A DNA stretch of 64,000 bases from Bicyclus anynana (lineage: Eukaryota > Arthropoda > Insecta > Lepidoptera > Nymphalidae), in NCBI RefSeq assembly GCF_947172395.1, contig NC_069092.1:8291418-8355417 (forward strand). Reading direction: 5' to 3'. Position numbers and translations under genes: made by a program. This document shows, in pieces, positions 44,400 to 55,300 of this stretch (its first letter is position 1; the number at the start of each line of letters is the position of its first letter). The notes under the pieces are model-generated. The model did no database searches. It saw only the letters and a program-made list of their open reading frames with translations, and was not told the origin of the DNA.

Positions 44400-45990
44400 T
44401 TTCGTCGTCACAATCCCCAGAATCTCGAAATATTTAGATATAGTTATTTAATTGCACCAGTAGTTATTTTGTATATAATGTGCTTTAGTGCGATGAGCAT
44501 TCAATATACTAGTTATATCCAAAGAGTACCTACATTAGTTATATCTTGACGTCAAAAAGCTCTAAGGTCACGTAAAATGCAAACACAGTTTAACTAAACA
44601 AGTAATAACAAAAGAAGTTGAATTATTTTTTGAATATGACATTGAATACACAATGATCATCACAAAAGACAAATTGTATTTGCAGATTCGTGCAATTTCT
44701 AGAAGATAGATTAATTAAAAATTATATAACTATTTACTTAGTTATTGAATACAAATTTATGTCTATTGCGTGGATGTATTTTAATTTAAGTTCGTCTAGT
44801 TAGTTAGTAAAGAAGTTAATAATTCATTTGTAAATTGTTTATAAGGAAGAATGTGAAAGTTATGTTTAATAGCTAATTTTAATATTACTGTGATTTTAAT
44901 ATTTATATTGTTTTAGATATGTAGTTACCTAATTATTAATACTGTTAGATAGGCAGTAGCATTTATTTTATTCATTAAAATTTTAACTACGTTAGTTACT
45001 TATAATATCTAGATAAATACAGACAACCTTGTCAATATAATAATATATGAGCACGCCATCAGGATACTTGTTCAAATGATAACTTTTAAAATACAAAAAT
45101 ATTATAAAGTTTGTATTTAAGTATATCTTTGTTGTTTTATTCATATTATTTTTATGACTGATAGCGATAATTTGTTTTTGTTCAAAGCAAAGGATTAAAC
45201 GAATATACAGACATGTTTACATCTTATTGTACTCGTATATTATATGACTGAAATGAAAATATTTAAATTCTGACAAAGAAAGTCATAATTGATATTAAAA
45301 GTAGAAGGCGTTAAACTTCCACTAAACTTGGAGGCGCTAAACTTGAGGGTTTATGTTTACTTGAAAGTAAAATAAATAACGGAGTTTGAAGCTCGAGAAC
45401 AGTTAAAGGTCTTTATTTTGCATTTTTGTGATCCTTTCGTTCCCTTAAGCGTTCCCTTAAGCTCAAATCGTTAGATTTTCGAAATGCTTTTGCACCTTAC
45501 CTTATAATTGACGTGCTGACTGAGTATTTCTGAAGTTATTTTTTTTTAATTGCCCTAAGCATACCCATCAATATTGAGGGCAACAGCATGAAAGTTTCCT
45601 CTCTTAGGTTTATTGACGCGCTTGGGTGAATCCGAAAATACACTCCTTCGATTCCCCATGTATATTTTCTATTTTTAACCGATTTTCAAAAAGGAGGAGT
45701 TGCAATGTTCGGCTCTTGAAACGGATGGGAATCAGTATGAAAGCGGTGCTAAGCTGGTGTTGTCTTACAGGACTACATGGAACAGTACTCTCTGAACAAC
45801 CTAAATCTTTATGATATTCTTGCCTTCATACTGATCAGCAGGTAGAACATGATAATATTATGATGTTATGTTTCGCTTTTAGTTTAGTGGTCGTGGTAGT
45901 TTGTTGTATTTTTTGTTTCATTTTGTTATTACGTTACATGACATGAAACTCTATAAACCCAGGATGTAGATGAGCAATAAAGTACTCGTA
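44400..45990. other. Spacer between genes B and C, left part
   Basis: Mostly unique AT-rich DNA. 45677-45890 holds fragments (CCGATTTTCAAAAAGGAGGA; CATACTGATCAGCAGGTAGA) of the repeat that makes the inverted repeat at 21.7-22.0 kb. The open frame at 45626-45814 lies in that repeat. Confidence 0.5.
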
Positions 45991-46004
45991 GAATTTGTAT
46001 CAGT

Positions 46005-46198
46005 AGCCGACGCCCCGCAGTTTCACCCACGTAGTTCCCGTTCCTGTGAGAATACGGGGAGAAAATATAGCTTTTGACACTCACAAATAACATGGTTGTG
46101 GTAAATGAATTTTAAAAATCAGTTCAGTAGATCCAGAGATTACCCTACCCTACAATACCACAAACTTTAAGAACCTTTTTATAGTATTAGTGTAGATA
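46005..46198 (-). mobile_element. Lep1-like Helitron, old copy
   Basis: The minus strand begins near CCTATCTACACTAATACTAT and ends GAAACTGCGGGGCGTCGGCT, with the body CATTTACCACAACCATG and CTCCCCGTATTCTCACAGG. It is diverged from the 7711-7906 copy. Confidence 0.6.
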
Positions 46199-46209
46199 GG
46201 TATAAGGTT

Positions 46210-46440
46210 CCATTAAGGAGCCAACGACAAATACATAATCCAGATTGACGTTGGACGTTGGGGTCCTAAGGTGCTGGAATAGCGGAAAGCGCATCGAAGA
46301 ATTTACAGGGAGGCGCTGGATGTAAGCGACTCAATACCGTGGCGTTAGGAAATTCTATGAGTTTGCTAGTTCTATGATGTTCTTAGAGGCCTATGTCCAT
46401 ATGGACGTGGTTGCTGATGATAATTACTAATGAATATTGT
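46210..46440 (+). mobile_element. RTE-like LINE 3' fragment
   Basis: TTGGACGTTGGGGTCCTAAG, GCGGAAAGCGCATCGAAG, GGAGGCGCTGGATGTAAGCG and TCCATATGGACGTGG...CTGATGATAA correspond to the reverse of the tails at 34540-34815 and 56268-56515. Confidence 0.65.
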
Positions 46441-46537
46441 AGAGTCAACATGATGATAATGCTCGTACTGATTCAAGCGGCAAACACTGCTTGGATTCAG
46501 AAAAAAAAACAAAATGAAAGTATCATTCATACCTATT

Positions 46538-46615
46538 CTATTTTATTTTAATTTATTTTATTTTATTTTATTTATTTTATTTATTTTATTTATTTTATTT
46601 ATTTATTTTATTTTA
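46538..46615. repeat. (TTTTA)n / (TTTA)n microsatellite
   Basis: About 78 bp of TATTTTATTTTATTT-like repeats. Confidence 0.9.
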
Positions 46616-46660
46616 AACTTCCGTTAAAATTAACTGTAATAGAAAGTATCAGAAGTAGGT

Positions 46661-46862
46661 AATTAAATATCACGTGTCTCAAACGGCGAAGGAAAACATC
46701 GAGAGGAAACCTGCATACCAGAGAATTTTCTTAATTCTCTGCGTGTGTGAAGTCTGCCAATCCGCATTGGGCCAGCGTGGTAGACTATTGGCCTAACCCC
46801 TCTCATTCTGAGAGGAAACTCGAGCTCAGCAGTGTGCCGAATATGGGTTGATAATAACGACG
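46661..46862 (+). mobile_element. tRNA-derived SINE, head lost
   Basis: AAATATCACGTGTCTCAAAC to GTTGATAATAACGA, with the full standard body between. The overlapping minus-strand open frame at 46663-46872 is a by-product. Confidence 0.75.
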
Positions 46863-47054
46863 AAAGTATCATGCATGTTCGTGTTTCTAAATCTTTTTGT
46901 CAGAGAAAATTTGAGACTGCACAATAATATAGATACGCAAATCGGTTACCATTTTCTAATGTAGGTATTTAAATTGAAAAAAGTTCAGCGCTATAAATAT
47001 AAAAACCCTGTAGACGACAATTACGTCACTAATTCCTTGTATATCTGAATGATA

Positions 47055-47412
47055 CTTTTTATGGTTGATATTCAATTCCGTAATTCAATGTCAATAAAAA
47101 TTATTGTCACTACTTCAGAGTTATTTATAGATATCTTAACCGTCAACAAGGATGCCCATGATAATGACAATTGACATCTATTTTTAGCACTTTTTATTTT
47201 TAGAACCGATGAACAGATCTTATCAATTATTGTTTTCTTTCTCAAATTATTGTTGCTAAAGGGATAATCATCAGATAAAAAGCGATACACAACTAGTATA
47301 AATGCTTGCGAACGATTCAAATCTTGCATATTCATTCGTTAGCATCTGCACTCAGGTCACCTGCTGGCGCCATTAATTCTCTGTGATCAACAACTTAATA
47401 TAAAAGCATCAA
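47055..47412 (+). promoter_or_regulatory. Promoter and non-coding exon 1 of small-protein gene C
   Basis: This is homologous to the gene B promoter. It has AGAACCGATGAACAGATCTT, CTTATCAATT, TTGTTGCTAAAGGGATAATC, CAGATAAAA, TATAAA at 47297, then TGCTTGCGAACGATTC. Exon 1 ends CATCAA|GTAAGT at 47412. Confidence 0.7.
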
Positions 47413-47659
47413 GTAAGTTATTTTACTCCGTACAGTCACTAAATTCTAGCATTAACTATTATAATGATTAAATATAAATAGGTGAGACTGATCATCTTTT
47501 TCTGAAGCTCAAATCTTCATATAGTATTTGTTCATGAATCATTTATAAAATCGTCAATTTCTTATATTTCCAACCCCAAATTCATTTTTCTTTCAGTCAG
47601 ATATAATATTTCACAAGCTTAGCAAAATATAAATGAGCAAAATATTATAAATCAAGAAA

Positions 47660-48215
47660 GTAAATATGATGAAATCAGACGAGTTACAAGGATACGCTGG
47701 AGCTGGTCATTCAACACCGTGGTGTTTCGAAGTAGGTACATACTAGAGACAATATGTCTCTAGTATGTACAATTATGTCCAGCAGTGGATGTTAATTACC
47801 CGAAAAAGATGATGATAGTGAAGTAGTAGTAGTCATCATCTTCTTTACCTAATCTCACTTAGGTGGGGTCGGCAAAATAAGTCACTATTTACCTATCTCT
47901 ATTACTCGCCAACTTATCATGCACTGCCTTGACATACATATTCTCCTTCACACTCTTTTTCGGTCTTCCTCTCCTCTTGTGTCCTTCCAATTGCAATTTC
48001 AACATTCTTCTGGTAATATTACTTCATCCCTCCGCATTACATGTCCATACCAAGCTAACCTTTCACTCCTCAATTTTTCTGTCACTGACGCCACTTTCAG
48101 ACTTTCTCTTTTATTCTCATTCCTTATTTTATACATTCTTGTCACATCTCACATCCACCTTAACATACGCATTTTGTTTACATGGATTCTCCTACTATCT
48201 GTCTCTCTTCTATTT
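47660..48215. mobile_element. Two RTE-like LINE fragments, opposed, in the gene C 5' UTR intron
   Basis: 47660-47820 (+) has GAGTTACAAGGATACGCTGG, GTCATTCAACACCGTGG and TGTCCAGCAGTGGATGTTAA...GATGATGATAG, a LINE tail. 47838-48215 (-) encodes LEGHKRRGRPKKSVKEN, the GRPKK-type C-terminal motif, with the typical (reverse) CACTTAGGTGGGGTCGGCAA end. The open frames at 47919-48264 on the + strand are antisense to this fragment. A 15-bp-arm hairpin (47736-47770, 5-nt loop) interrupts the first fragment. Confidence 0.65.
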
Positions 48216-48297
48216 GATATCTGAAGTAGTAGTAACGAGTAGAATTACTTTATTTTTGACTTGAACTTTTACCTAATTATTCTTTTATCTTTTCAGA

Positions 48298-48531
48298 ATG
48301 CAACAACCAAAGTACAACCCAATGATGGCATGCATGCCCAGCAGATTGTGTGCAGTTGAACCAGTGAGGCTTCCAGCACCACCTCGTGTTATTTACGCGG
48401 GTCCCTGCTTTGCACCACCACCACAGGCGAATGTCTACCAGCCGAACCACTGCTTTATGTCGGTGTCATCACTTCGATCGGCGTACCCCAACCAAATGCG
48501 CCAACACCGTCTAGACCCTTGTTTCAAGTGA
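48298..48531 (+). CDS. Small-protein gene C (77 aa)
   Basis: The single coding exon starts one base after acceptor CTTTTCAG (48296); the 884-bp intron is in the 5' UTR. The protein begins MQQPKYNPMMACMPSRLC, continues APPRVIYAGPCFAPPPQA, VYQPNHCFMSVSSLRSAYP, NQMRQHRLDPCFK. It has five Cys including an extra one near residue 18, and no signal peptide. It is closest to gene B in protein and promoter. Function is unknown. Small, non-secreted, Pro/Asn-rich and promoter-rich in GATA-like sites is all that can be said. Possible poly(A) signals are AATAAA near 48754 and 49243. Confidence 0.85.
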   Translation: MQQPKYNPMMACMPSRLCAVEPVRLPAPPRVIYAGPCFAPPPQANVYQPNHCFMSVSSLRSAYPNQMRQHRLDPCFK

Positions 48532-48539
48532 TTATTTCG

Positions 48540-49515
48540 TCACCACGTTCCGCAGAAATCTCAAATGCTTAGAAATAATTATAGTTTGTAATTGCAACCC
48601 TAGAGCAATAGCTATCGGTTATCAAACGTCATAATAACAAAAATGTCACAACACAATGTTGACAAAAAAAATTAAATTCATGTTAATTCAATGTAATTGC
48701 TCATGTACATCTTCTATTACTGTTAAAGTCATGCTTAGATAAATTGAAATCCTAAATAAATACCTAATAATTAGGTCAGAACCCTGATCCCAAGTCTCAG
48801 GGTTCACTAACTGGCTCAGAACTTCACTTGGGTATTTCGATAGGATAAATCGAATTCGAATAGGATTCGATTTATCCTTGAAAGAAATTGAATGCAAGGG
48901 TTTCTAGACTTTATAATACGAGTACCTCACTAATTACTTTTTAATTTTAAGGTTTATTTCTTTCTAATTTCATAGGTTTCTAATTTCATTGTAGTTTTTA
49001 GCGCGTTTGTAGTTTTAATTAGAATTTGTCAATTTTTTGTAATTAGTTAGACAATAAGAAAGTTAGGCTTATTAGATGGATGACAGTTGGAATTAATGAT
49101 AATAATAATTAAGTTATGAATATAATTGATCCTTATAATTAGGATAAGCAACAGAAATAAGAAGTACCATATCCAAACTTTGTCAGAATACCTGAGCATT
49201 TTATTTTTGTTAATGTACGGATGATTTTTAAATTAAGAGAATAAAATATTTATACAACTCTCCTTGTTCCATATTTTATGCATTAGACTATTACTGGTAT
49301 CTTTAGGACTAATGATGATTTGTTTGTGACTTGTTAGCTCATTAGTATTTATGACAATTGATAAATACCTTGACGTTGCTTAAGTAATGAAATGGTTTTA
49401 CATGAACCTCCAGTGGGATTTATGAAAGCAAATAGTACGAATAAGATGAATGAAAAACAAAACATTTTTTTCAGGTGACATATTTAATCAAATTACGATT
49501 TATAAGCAGACAATC
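48540..49515. other. Spacer between gene C and the gustatory receptor
   Basis: 3' UTR of gene C and AT-rich unique sequence; nothing else is supported. Confidence 0.45.
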
Positions 49516-49520
49516 ATTTA

Positions 49521-51200
49521 TTAAAACAACTGTATAGATATAACACTGTAAGTAATAACACTGACAATGGTACCGAGTATAGTAGCATAACTCAGACGAT
49601 AGAGGTTGCAAGCTGTAAACTGCAAGCGGTTAGAGTTCACTATTTGTTTGAATAGTTGGAGAGTATCTTTTCTGATGGGATCTAAAAAATTAGAAAATTT
49701 TATTAAATTTATAAAATTCTAAAGTACCGCGTATGTAATTAGTTCTAATAAATTGACAAGGGAATTTTATACATTTATGTGATGTGTTGTAACTATAATT
49801 TACGAGACACTATATGTATATATACATAGTTTAATCCCAGTCTATCCTTAATACAAATTTGAGATTTGAGGAGAATGGAAACTTACTTCTTAATAACGCC
49901 TATTCTAATTTTATACTTTTTCTACTACATTGATATATTGTGATGACTAAACTTAAAGGATATTAGCATCGTTACATTTATATATTTTTTTAATTGGTAA
50001 GATACCAGTTATTTGTGCCTTATTCAATAACTTACCGCATCTAAATTCAATCATATTTTTAATTAATAACAAATCCATCTTTTCAACTTCTTGCCTTATT
50101 TGGTCGTCTACATAACATTCAATACCAAACCAAATGTAAACTTGGATCCCTTTTATGATCTCTAACCAGAGATTTTGTGTCTGTAATTATAATTTAAAAC
50201 GCTATTTCGGAAGAGTTAGTAGTAACAAGAAGATGGTATATGTTGGGTCAGAGCATAATTTAAACACCAAGCTAACATACATACCTCCCCATTTGATATT
50301 AAAGTTATACTTGTAACTGCGCTTATAAACATTAACCATAGAGTGAGTAATATCTGTAAAAATATTATTTTCGTATAAATCTGTGAAATAGCAAAATTTA
50401 GACGAACATTCTTAATCAAAATGATAACAACAAACCTCCAATCCATGACATTTCTGTAAAAGATGAACACAAGTACAGAGATCGTCGTATATTTGACACA
50501 TACATTTTAAATCTTGTCGTGCTCCTCTTGGTTTCTTATAAATAAAATAAATATTACAATCCATGAAGTAAAAAAAAAGTAGCCTTGTGCGATGAGGTTT
50601 TACGAAGAATATTTTGCAAGATGTCCCATTTTTCAGATTAAGCATCTCAATCATTTCCCGGTTAAGAATTTTTAGAATAGACACGATTAAGCATAAATGT
50701 ATTAATAAATGATACATGGAAAGAAATAAAGGTATCCTTAATATCATTACATAAGGTGGGTCGGAAAAAATAAACTCTATAGTTATAGCAAGCACAAAAA
50801 CTAATGTCTGTATACAAAACCATATGTATAACTTCAACGACATCATCTTTATGCTCCTGTTACTTAATTTCAAATTAAAGAGAATTTTGTTAATACTTTT
50901 GTATATTTTCCGATGTAAATTATCGCCATTTGTTACATTAATTATCATAATTAACGCATTTACTAAAACGTTATTAATGTTTGAAATTTCGTCTAAATTA
51001 TTTTTGATATCAAATTTTAGAGTCAGGTCTATAAATAACAAATGTGTTACAATAACACAAATCACAATGCTTATAGACCAAAGATTGTTCCATAACATTG
51101 GAGATGTCCATAGTTTTTGAGCATTTGTTGAATTGAATGGTTTCCTTAAACCAAAAATTGTGCATATCCAATTGAAAAACCGAAAATAATAGTAAAACAT
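49521..51200 (-). CDS. Gustatory receptor (7tm_7 family), 4 exons, 388 aa
   Basis: Minus-strand exons 51200-50436, 50380-50285, 50180-50036 and 49681-49521 join in phase with GT-AG introns (55, 104 and 354 bp) to 1167 nt. Exon 1 carries several hydrophobic segments (for example SISIVICVIVTHLLFIDLTL and FCIQTLVFVLAITIEFIF); exon 2 has KIIFLQILLTLWLMFISAVT; exon 3 has the intracellular segment with CYVDDQIRQEVEK; exon 4 ends ITYSVISIQLF, a version of the insect GR signature TYhhhhhQF with Leu replacing Phe after Gln. Three introns near the 3' end and a long first exon are typical of lepidopteran GR genes. Such receptors are ligand-gated cation channels in chemosensory neurons, with inverted topology. 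The ligand is unknown; divergent single-copy GRs are usually grouped as bitter-type. Length and splice phases suggest it is intact. Confidence 0.88.
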
Positions 51201-52321
51201 TTTCGACGTCTGCTATTCTAGGAACAATATTAAATTTTATTACGTTCGCTTTCAATTATACTTTTTTTACTAAATGTAATTAATTACTGCCTACTTCATT
51301 AATATATCGGTTTGATTTAATTTTAATAACAGTCGGAAAACAATAATTGTGTACTTAATCTAGCCTATGAAATGATGACGGTTGTATTCGATAACATGAC
51401 AAGACTTTTACATTAGATCATGTCGATACGGAATGTATACCTAATAAAATATTTATAACTTGTGATTTAAAGGGTTATATTTTTATATCATTTGTTTTCT
51501 ATACTAAACGATCTACGTATTATTTGTAAAGTTTACTTCGTTTGGAAAGTTTCCCTTTTGACTTCATATCTGTTAAGTATCCTATTTCTGCCGTAATTTA
51601 TTAATCCATTTAAAAACAGTTTAGCAAGGTTATTAGTAGTATTGAATCTAATAAAAATTAGAGCTAAAATTCTAAATTTTTCATAATTTCTTTAAATGAC
51701 TTTTAACTTAAGTAGTTATTTTGATCTATCTACCTAACGACACCCCATTTTTTGTTGTTTTTCTCCTATTTATAAGAATATTGTGTACGTACGCTAAAAT
51801 AACTCTTTCAAGATTATTATTTTATTGATCAATTGATCAATTGATACATAGAACTGTGTATCCGTGCCTACATTCCACTTTCTGGTACTAACAGTTTCTG
51901 ATCTTAGCCACGTATAAACATACACACCGACGGCGAAATTAAAAGAGAACCGTGATAACTGTGGAAACCTAAAAATTAGAACTACGAGAATATATCACTA
52001 TCTAGTATGTACTATCAAACGTTGCATCAAGATTCATTGTATTTAGGATACCTGAAATGTATATCTTATTTTCAAATAATCATTAAAATGATGTCATAGT
52101 TTGGTGAAATTGTATTAATCGTATTCCACCTTACTGTGGATATATTACTTATCTAATCAATACTTTGAAAATTACAGAGATATGAGACTTGATTAGGACT
52201 GTACGGACGAATCGATAAACATTTTTCAGTGACTGCTAAAGTCGTAATAAAGTCCTTTTGAGAAACAAAAGTGCATATATTATTTTAGTCTCAGTGTCTT
52301 CTTCAAAGGGATTTTCCAAAA
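51201..52321. promoter_or_regulatory. Divergent intergenic region between gustatory receptor and DM9 gene
   Basis: 1.1 kb of AT-rich DNA must contain both 5' ends. A possible Inr (TCTCAGTGTC at 52289, with CATATATTA about 18 bp before) precedes the DM9 ATG. A TTGATCAATTGATCAATTGA tandem lies at about 51826-51845. Nothing more can be assigned. Confidence 0.35.
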
Positions 52322-55300
52322 ATGGCTTACAGTAAGTGACCAATAAGTATTTAATTTTGTTATTTTTCTTATCTACTAAAGAAAAAGATGGTTGTATTAT
52401 CGTCGATCCAGGTTATACGTACATATATATATAGTTATTTACTTGTAATTTACAAAGAGAAATGTATAGGTTTCACGTGATTACGTTTAATACATATTGG
52501 TTTAGTGTTCAAATATAACCTTAAAAACTTTATGTATCTAAAAATATATAACAACTATGCAATAAAAATGATTTCTAAAACCAAATAAAGTATTTTGTTT
52601 ACCTGATCCTATACAAATTGTTTGAAAAGATAAGAAGTCTGTCTTTCTACACATGACCCTTCTTGTTTCCCTGCAATTAAGCCAATAACCTATGACATCT
52701 CGTATAGTATATATTAAAGATTCGTTACACAATTTTTAACTAACATATCCACGTTATCCACGTTTTCAGATCCCCCACCAAGTGGACCACCCCCATATTT
52801 CGGCTACCCTCCACCACCCAGTCAAGCACCGGGTTCCTACGCATACGTCCCAGCGCCGGTAATGATGCCGGTGTTCCCGCCACCACCAGAAGGTCCACCA
52901 TCGCAACCAACCTACGTGACCAATTATATTTACCCACCGCAACCTATACCAGAACCAGTCCACGTTGTAGACCGTGAGTATATTCACTACCTAATTGAGA
53001 AAGAATATGCTTAGTTAAAGCTACAAAAATATACCCCAATAACTGTAAAAATATACAAATCATGCCCGCGTGGAAAGGTGGCAAGAATATTGCCATATGC
53101 ATGCTATGCATATGGCAATATTCTGCATGTCTACGTTGGAGAGTAGGTAGCTGATCCTTTGCGTATAAAATGAGCAAGTCCTGAGCTAGAACCAGAATTA
53201 ATTTATAGATCATCTAGAAATGTATTATTGTTATCCATGTCTGCCACCAACCGATTATTTAGCTGTACTTTGGTGTGATGCATAAAGGGTAAATAGAAAT
53301 GACATTGTACTTCAGGTTAATGGCCACAAGTGTAAACCATTTATGGTAAGGTGAATGGAGATGATCTGTTATAAACTTCTGATATGTCCTGTGAGACTTT
53401 CAAATGGTAATTTGTCATCTAGCTATAAATAATAGAGCTAGCAATAAATGTTGTGTCTATCTTCAACCAGAGTAGACACTATTAAATACGTCCAAAAAGA
53501 TTACCAGAACTAAGTTACTAGAAGGAGGGAAAAACTGCGATCGGTCCTAATTTTACAACTATTCAGCATCTTTGTAAGAGTTAGAATAAGTAGGTACTCA
53601 GATCGTATGAGCAGTATCAAAAATGCATTTGCATAGAAATTGTGATGTTTTAAATAGACTATGATATAATTCTATACCGTCACCAGCTTTATCAATATAA
53701 GCAGTATAAACTGATAACATTATCATGTTTGTTATTGAATTTAGGTGTACACTAAGTAGATGTCGCTAGTTCATACATCCTACCAAATATCAAAAGATTG
53801 ATTACATTTTACGTAACCGATTCTTTATAAGTACTAATAAATACCGAATTAATCTTTGTTCAATGTACAAAAATAATATAAAATCGAAGTAAGTAGGTAA
53901 TTTGTGCTCAAATATGAATAATTAATTATTTATTAATATTTACAGTACCTATCTCCAGACAGTTTATTATATCAGGTACCAGACCCCCTGTGGTTTTAAA
54001 CCGTGTAGTTCCCATTTTCGTGGATATATGAGGATAAAGTATACAACCACAAATGACTAAGCTTTCTATTGGTAAAATAATTTTCAAAATCGGTTCAGTA
54101 GATCGAAAGATTTTCCCCCAAAATATGTATTCCTCATAAGGTCCATTTCCAACGCTCAAAATTGAAAATGCAACACTGCTCGAAAAAAAAACCTCGTGTT
54201 TTAAAAACGCTGGCGTATGAATGAGGGCTTAACTCATACTATATTTGAACGCTATTTTTTAACGTCCGTTAAAAAAACTCTCGTGCGGGTGAGGGCTAAA
54301 ATGCTAAAATACCTAATTTTGACCAAGATCACTGTATCTTGCAAGAAATTTTATGAATGCTGAATCCATTTAATAAAAGTCAACTATATACATTTCAGAT
54401 CCTGTCCCCGATTTTTCTCCCGAGCTCATTGACTGGGTACCCACCACACCTGCGGAGGCTCACACGTTGTACGGCCGAGCGTACCCGGCGGGTCGGGAGG
54501 GCTGGGACGGAAGCCCCCTGTGGTCTATACGAGCTCACCACAACGGAGGCCTGGTGCCCGGCAAGCTGGCTATCAAGCATCGTGCGGCGTACATACCGTT
54601 CGCTGGCAGAGAAATACCTGTTCATAACTTTGAGGTAAGATCTCATGCACCCAACACATTTTTTTTAAATTACATCTTTATTGAGAAAGAATACAAAAGG
54701 GAACTTAAGCTTACTACTAATAACTATACAAATTGCCCGCGTGGCCATGGTGGCAAGAATATTCCGCGTTGGACAGCTAGGCTTGTTATTCCTTTGCGTA
54801 AAAAAAGCCGGCCCTTCTGTCACCAGTCGGTGGGACGACGACGACGACGATAATCAGCGTCAATCGATTAGGTATCTAGCACATCCTTATTTGAGCATTG
54901 AGTGTTTTAAGTAAAATATGTAGGGGGTTGTACTGAGAATTTTAGGGCGTACTTAGCACTGACCAGAGAGTTGAGAACATATGAATTGAGGAAAGTTCAG
55001 GTATCCTTAGCGAAAAGACGATATATAGTCTCAGACCTAGCATCACATGCAATAGTAGAAAGTCCCCTGTAGTGTTTTAAGCAGAAGATCTAGGGGGTTT
55101 GTGCTGAGATTTTTAGGGCGTAAGTAGCACCAGAGGGTTGAGAACCTATGAATTAAGGAAGGTTCAGGTATCCTTAGCGAATAGACGTTCATTGTTAGAT
55201 ATATAGTCTCAAACCTAGCATCACATGCAATAGTAGACAGTTAAAAATTACAAAGAAGCTATCAAATCAAATCAAAATCAAATCAAAAATCATTTATTTC

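Noticed and set aside
47919..48264. Two overlapping + strand frames of about 100 codons
   Set aside because: They are antisense to an RTE-like LINE fragment encoding a GRPKK motif on the minus strand.
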